Shown here: positions 62,179 to 64,000 of the stretch, one piece after another
Layout: the number at the start of each line of letters is the position of its first letter
How positions within the stretch are numbered: the first letter of the stretch is position 1
Assembly: GCA_965225625.1 (NCBI GenBank)
Contig: CBDDBH010000015.1
Span: 30,616-94,615, forward strand
From: CBDDBH01 sp965225625
GTDB lineage: Bacteria > Pseudomonadota > Gammaproteobacteria > JADZEE01
Direction: 5' to 3'
Length of the DNA stretch: 64,000 bases
Made by a program: the position numbers and the translations under genes
The notes under the pieces: generated by a model
Told to the model about the DNA's origin: nothing
The model's input: the letters and a program-made list of their open reading frames with translations, nothing else
Database searches by the model: none

Positions 62179-63540
62179 ATGAAATCACTACCGCTGTTGC
62201 TGTCCGGCGTACTGGTTTTAGTGCCTGTTTCTTCCTATTCGGCGACGATGCTGGAAGAAGTCATCGTCACTGCACAAAAACGTGAACAGAGCGTTCAGGA
62301 TGTCAGTATCTCCATCTCCGCGTTTACCGGCGACCAGTTAAGAGCATTGGGAGTGAAAACGATAAAGGAGATTTCCAACTTCACTGTCGGGGTCGAAATT
62401 AACGAGGAGTATGGTAATGCTACGACATTCACCATCAGGGGCATCAATACCAATGACTTTTATGCAACATCGTCCCCTGCGGCCGCAGTCTATGTGGATG
62501 GCATCTATAAAGCATCCAATATCAACAGTGGATCACAAATGTTCGATATTGAACGAATCGAGATACTGAAAGGCCCGCAGGGCACGTTGTATGGAAGGAA
62601 CGTAACCGGTAGTGCGATCAGTGTCATAAGCAGGGCACCCACCGATCAATGGGACGGGTATCTTGAGGCCAGTTATGGCAGCTTCAACCGCTCGATTCTT
62701 GAAGGCGCTATTGGCGGCCCCATTTCAGAAAACTTGAAATTTCGCATCTCTGCTCAATGGGAGCGCGATGACGGCCAGTTTGACAATGTGCAGTTCCCGG
62801 GACAACCCGATCCGCGCGACCTTGGCGGTGCCGTTGCTGGTCCCGGGGTACCGGAAGGCACAGTGTCCGATTTTGAAGATGAAATCGGTGCCCTGGATTA
62901 TGCCTCCGTTCGAGGCCAACTGCTGTTTGAACCCAACGAAGACCTGACATTTCATCTGCGTGGACATTTCACCAAGGACAAGAGCATCAATGCCGGGGTG
63001 ACCTCGCTGGGCACGCAGGGTGCGAACTGTGGCGTAATTTTGGCTGGTGGTGTCGTAACAGGCGGAACAAGCTGGAGCCCGACCGACTGTGTTAATGGTT
63101 CAGGTTTCTTTGATCCGGATCCTTACGATGACAATATCTCCAACGATTATACGCCGACTAAGAGTACGGAGATCTATGGCGCCAGCCTGACTGCAGAGTG
63201 GGAAACAGCACTCGGTAAAGTGGTATCCATTACCGGCTACGAAGGATTTACACGCCATGGGGGTATCGATGCTGACGGTACACCCAATATTTTTGTCTCC
63301 GGTATATTTAACCAGAAGCACACCCAATTCTCTGAAGAACTCAGGCTGGAGGGTTCGACTTACGATGACCGCTTGTTTTATGTGCTTGGCGTGTACTACG
63401 CAGATGATGATATAAAAAATGATACGGATGATCTTACCCTGAGGGCACTGGCGGGTGGTGGGAGACCCTTGGCATATTCAACGATGTCGTTCAGGAGACG
63501 GAACATGTTTCTGTCTTCGGGCAACTGGAATATGACTTGA
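62179..63540 (+). CDS. TonB-dependent receptor, N-terminal part before an apparent frameshift
   Basis: From ATG 62179, with AGGGGTGAG upstream; the ATG at 62155 lies inside the tandem repeat. Signal peptide MKSLPLLLSGVLVLVPVSSYSA, TonB box LEEVIVTAQKREQ, plug ending ERIEILKGPQGTLYGRNVTG, then barrel strands up to about residue 425. In this frame the sequence turns nonsensical after ALAGGG (63451-63462) and stops at 63538. The remainder continues in another frame (63459 onward). A one-base loss near GGTGGTGGG would explain it; either a sequencing or assembly error or a recent inactivation. Confidence 0.9.
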   Translation: MKSLPLLLSGVLVLVPVSSYSATMLEEVIVTAQKREQSVQDVSISISAFTGDQLRALGVKTIKEISNFTVGVEINEEYGNATTFTIRGINTNDFYATSSPAAAVYVDGIYKASNINSGSQMFDIERIEILKGPQGTLYGRNVTGSAISVISRAPTDQWDGYLEASYGSFNRSILEGAIGGPISENLKFRISAQWERDDGQFDNVQFPGQPDPRDLGGAVAGPGVPEGTVSDFEDEIGALDYASVRGQLLFEPNEDLTFHLRGHFTKDKSINAGVTSLGTQGANCGVILAGGVVTGGTSWSPTDCVNGSGFFDPDPYDDNISNDYTPTKSTEIYGASLTAEWETALGKVVSITGYEGFTRHGGIDADGTPNIFVSGIFNQKHTQFSEELRLEGSTYDDRLFYVLGVYYADDDIKNDTDDLTLRALAGGGRPLAYSTMSFRRRNMFLSSGNWNMT

Positions 63541-64000
63541 ATGACGCATGGAAAATCATTGGTGGTCTACGCTGGTCCTATGAGCACAAGGACAGTTTCC
63601 ACGAAGATTTACTGGGATTCCCCACCCCGGGAGTAGTTGTTCTCTCGTCGTCTGAGCCGCCATTCGCAGCCCCCGGGTTCAACGAAAGAACCGCACGTGA
63701 TATTTCTTATCGCGTAGGTCTGGAGTGGCGCCCCCAGGACCAGATGATGTTGTATTTCAACCATTCACGTGGGATCAAAAGCGGGGGCTGGAATCAGGCG
63801 CCGCAGTTCGCACAGGCGGATTTAACGGAGTTTGATGAAGAGGTGCTGAAGTCCTATGAATTTGGCTGGAAATGGGACGTGGGTGATACCTTTCGCATCA
63901 ATGGGGCTGTCTTCTATTACGATTACAAGAAAGCACAGTCACTTATTGGTATTGCTGTAGGTGCAGCATTACCATCATATAGATTGTTAAATCTGGATTC
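63459..64000 (+). pseudogene. TonB-dependent receptor, continuation in shifted frame (runs off the window)
   Basis: Reading from 63459 in the shifted frame gives WETLGIFNDVVQETEHVSVFGQLEYDLNDAWKIIGGLRWSYEHK, then RVGLEWRPQDQMMLYFNHSRGIKSGGWNQAPQ and FGWKWDVGDTFRINGAVFYYDYKKAQS, standard TonB receptor barrel strands with the NHSRGIKSGGWN motif. No stop occurs before the window ends, so the C-terminal barrel is otherwise intact. The feature is kept separate because the join to 62179-63540 needs a frameshift. Confidence 0.85.

Overview
The window looks like chromosome of a Gram-negative, probably gammaproteobacterial, heterotroph. Supporting signs are three TonB-dependent receptor loci with the N-terminal VVVTAQKRE-type TonB box, an IS66 element, an acetate-permease pair (YjcH/ActP type), and a dense set of aromatic-oxygenase and CoA-dependent catabolic genes. 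No rRNA, tRNA or CRISPR array was seen. Taxonomy is inferred from gene families only.

Region 1 (1-24.5 kb) is an aromatic or alicyclic catabolic island. It holds a CarAa-like one-component Rieske oxygenase with its Rieske ferredoxin, a flavin oxidoreductase, and a MarR regulator with an exported protein. An intact IS66 element (8-bp target duplication) sits between that regulator and a divergent alpha/beta Rieske dioxygenase. A long plus-strand run follows: DUF485/ActP permease, acyl-CoA ligase, Cys-less thiolase-like protein with DUF35 partner, MFS permease, FAH-family hydrolase, HpaE-like semialdehyde dehydrogenase, LigA/LigB-type extradiol dioxygenase and a tandem muconolactone-isomerase-like protein. 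On the minus strand are two subunits of a pyrogallol/resorcinol-transhydroxylase-type molybdoenzyme with an unusual N-terminal extension (large subunit) and a reduced FeS complement (small subunit). A BKACE enzyme closes the island. Together these could activate, hydroxylate, cleave and beta-oxidise a phenolic or polycyclic substrate; the substrate cannot be read from sequence.

Region 2 (24.5-48.3 kb) is general catabolism and transport: an exported MBL hydrolase, a TonB receptor, PaaI thioesterase, acetoacetyl-CoA synthetase, two MetE-C-terminal-like proteins, a class-I amidotransferase plus SMR transporter, a BBE-like FAD oxidase with SnoaL-like partner, MFS and Nramp-like transporters, a GFA protein, a fused membrane/spermidine-synthase protein, an HAD-ECH fusion with HpcH aldolase, and an acyl-CoA dehydrogenase. 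Intergenic DNA here and at 19.5 kb carries five copies of a palindromic repeat family built from hairpins with an NGGA loop.

Region 3 (48.3-52.8 kb) is a gene graveyard: a TonB receptor pseudogene with two amber codons and a frameshift, fused to a truncated MetE-like fragment, then a broken M24 peptidase, a serine-recombinase fragment and an intact threonine-dehydratase-like gene.

Region 4 (52.8-64 kb) has a DAO-type oxidase divergent from a plus-strand set: molybdenum hydroxylase (FAD, 2Fe-2S and Mo subunits), HyuA-like hydantoinase/oxoprolinase, DUF917 protein, LLM flavin monooxygenase and a small ferredoxin-fold protein, followed by a TonB receptor that carries an apparent frameshift and runs off the window. 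This set looks like an N-heterocycle or lactam catabolic pathway.
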